64,000 nucleotides of DNA from Panonychus citri (Eukaryota; Arthropoda; Arachnida; Trombidiformes; Tetranychidae). Positions within the stretch are counted from its first letter, which is position 1. Each line of letters opens with the position of its first letter. The notes under the pieces were generated by a model. That model saw nothing but the letters and a program-made list of their open reading frames with translations, had not been told where the DNA came from and made no database searches. Positions 62,111-64,000 of this stretch are shown in pieces. The stretch lies in the NCBI RefSeq assembly GCF_014898815.1, contig NW_026515428.1:310001-374000 (forward strand), given 5' to 3'. A program made the position numbers and the translations under genes.

Positions 62111-64000
62111 GGGATGAGGAAGATAAAAAGGGAAAGGAGAGAGAAAAGATGAAGAGAAAACTATTAAGATGAAAGGGAAAAGTTTTTTCTCTTTCTTATT
62201 CTAACGGTATGTTTAAGGTCTCGGTCTGTGTGTATTTCCACTCTCTCTCACTCTGACCCGTCAGTCTGTTTACTCCACATGAATAGATGTTACTGGTAAA
62301 TATAAATAAGAAAGGAAGACGATGAGGATGATAAAAAGATGAGAATGATGAGAAAGATTAACTTTTCACTTTTCTCTATGAAGTAAACATACAAAGACCA
62401 CAAAAAAATAGGGTAAGTGAAAAAAGACCTGACCTTGTCTAGAGACCTGTTAACTTGATTTCGTTTATGATGAACAGACCTTTGGATAGTGATGATGATG
62501 ATGATAAGATGTGGGAGAGAAAGGGAGAGTGAGAAGATGATGGAAGACAGAGAAAGATACATGATGATGATAATCAGTTTCCTTTTTAACTTTTCAAGAT
62601 CAAGTTTAACCTCCTCGATCAATCAGGTAAACTGTCAAACAGTTAACGGTCACACTGATCATCATCATCATCAAATCAACATCTTCAATTTCATCTTCAT
62701 CTTCATCATAATTATCTGTCATGAACACAAATATTACTGACATGAGATTCAATCGGTTTCATCATCAATACTATTTCCTGTGAGTACCACACACAAACAA
62801 TGTTTATAATATCTGAACATTTTTTTTTCCTTCCCTTACTGTGTGTGGTCAACGATTGATGATAATTGACCATCGGTCTAAAAACAAATAGCTTATCCAT
62901 GGTCATTATCAATCTTAATCAATTATCAAGGTTTAAATTTACCTTAAAATCTTTACATTGTTAACACAATTGAAATGGAAACATTTTTCTCACTTTTGAA
63001 AAATTGTTTCTTTCAATTGATTTACTTTTAAATTAAATTCTAGATAATGTCCAAGACGAATCAAGGATTATCTTCAGTGGTCATCTTCATCCTTAAAATC
63101 TTATGAATATATTGACCATCATCATCTTCATCGACAATTGATTAACGGCATACGGAAATTAATTGTTCACTCGTGAAATCCTAAATGCAAATTAAGATTA
63201 TACTCTCATCCCTCATGGTCCAGTAACAAAAAAAAGTGACCATAACCATAATAATATTAACTTTAAACAAGATTAACATTTCGTGCCAAGACCTAGACTT
63301 TCACTCATCGGGCTTTGACCTTGTTTAACTATAAGATGATGATGATGATCATCATGATGATAGTGATGATAGTTAAAAAAGCTTCTGCTTCTGATTATGA
63401 CCAGAGATGATAAATTCACTGATGTTTCCTTATCCACCCCAATTACCTGCAAGGTGAGGTTGTAAGTGAAAGTTCAACCAATCCAATGAAAAACCAATTG
63501 GTCAAGAAGAAAACGAGCAACTAATAAGTTATAATAATAACGATGCCCATTTGCCTGAGGGTGAGAGAGAGAGAGAGTAACTAAGATGATGATGAAAACA
63601 TCAACAACATTGACCCTCCCTTAACCTTTAGCAAACTGACCATTTTCATGTTACTTTTGTTTTGTGTATTTGGGTTTCCCTTTACAAAAAAATAAAACTA
63701 AATCAAAACAGATTATCAACCACAACAACATGATAATGATGATAATAAATTAATACAATTAGTGTATGAAATAAGCAGACAGTTTGTGAATCTCACTCAC
63801 TCTCTCTCTCTCTCCCTCAGCATGTGAGTGTGTAAATAACATAGTTTGAAAGCAACAACTGAAATCAAACGATCTGCATGCTAAACACAGGAAGAGATGA
63901 CCAGTTCAAAGGTAAAAGGTAAAAAAGTTAATAAGAGAAGAGCAAAAAAAAATGTTATAGTTTTGAGTAATTTTTTTCTCACTGACCTTTAGTGAGCTGC

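Larger units (their letters stand above)
44794..64000. other. Long gene-poor region upstream of E75 copy B
   Basis: About 19 kb has no recognisable gene on either strand. It holds long (GA)n/(CT)n runs, (ATG)n patches, many AAGGT/GGTCA words and a few more complex, CpG-containing islands near 46140-46230 and 59080-59180. The leader exon or exons of E75 copy B must lie at higher coordinates, and alternative E75 promoters could be here, as E75 genes in insects have several. One exon-like ORF at 50123-50293 is listed separately. Confidence 0.5.

Noticed and set aside
1..64000. tRNA, rRNA, CRISPR, transposase or reverse-transcriptase genes
   Set aside because: I saw no tRNA B-box with a foldable arm, no rRNA-like sequence, and no transposon protein or long terminal repeats.

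Overview
This is an AT-rich window of eukaryotic nuclear DNA. It has spliced genes with GT/AG introns of about 80 to 1,600 bp, long gene-poor spacers, and many (GA)n/(CT)n and (ATG/CAT)n simple repeats. Two linked genes of the E75 (Rev-erb-like, NR1D-related) nuclear receptor family point to an arthropod. The compact introns and AT-rich sequence would fit a mite, but the organism is my inference and is not proven by the sequence.

Layout. (1) 1-5416, plus strand: the 3' part of a gene for a docking/adaptor protein. It has what looks like the end of an IRS/DOK-type PTB domain, then a long disordered tail with YxxP and YxxM motifs. (2) 9194-14153, minus strand: the nuclear-basket protein TPR/Megator in three coding exons, ending in a very acidic tail. 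(3) 15064-16994, plus strand, divergent from TPR: the SAGA-type adaptor TADA2B/Ada2b in three exons, with SANT and SWIRM domains but apparently no ZZ finger. (4) 18046-19398, minus strand, convergent with TADA2B: a short FAF2/UBXD8-like protein with a membrane hairpin, coiled coil and UBX domain but no UBA or thioredoxin-like domain. A perfect NRF1-type palindrome lies just upstream. (5) 19.5-24.7 kb: AT-rich spacer. (6) 25077-30012, minus strand: E75 copy A, spliced, with a ligand-binding domain and C-terminal tail but no DNA-binding domain that I can find. (7) 30-41.5 kb: spacer with promoter-like words near 40.0-40.2 kb and a possible unrecognised coding fragment. (8) 41858-44767, minus strand: E75 copy B, a 969-residue receptor with zinc fingers, LBD and tail in one coding exon. 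(9) 44.8-64 kb: a long spacer upstream of copy B with nuclear-receptor half-sites and one orphan exon-like ORF.

The most interesting part is the E75 pair. Copy B is intronless across its coding region. Copy A keeps introns and appears to have lost the DNA-binding domain, yet both keep the Cys and His that align with the heme ligands of E75/Rev-erb. The ligand-binding domains differ at many silent sites, but a 369-nt block in the C-terminal tail reads as identical in both copies. Short 3'UTR words are shared as well. This mosaic suggests gene conversion or nucleotide-level constraint, and a possible receptor plus DBD-less partner system. TPR, TADA2B and the FAF2-like gene form a compact housekeeping cluster with promoter-like motifs at their starts.
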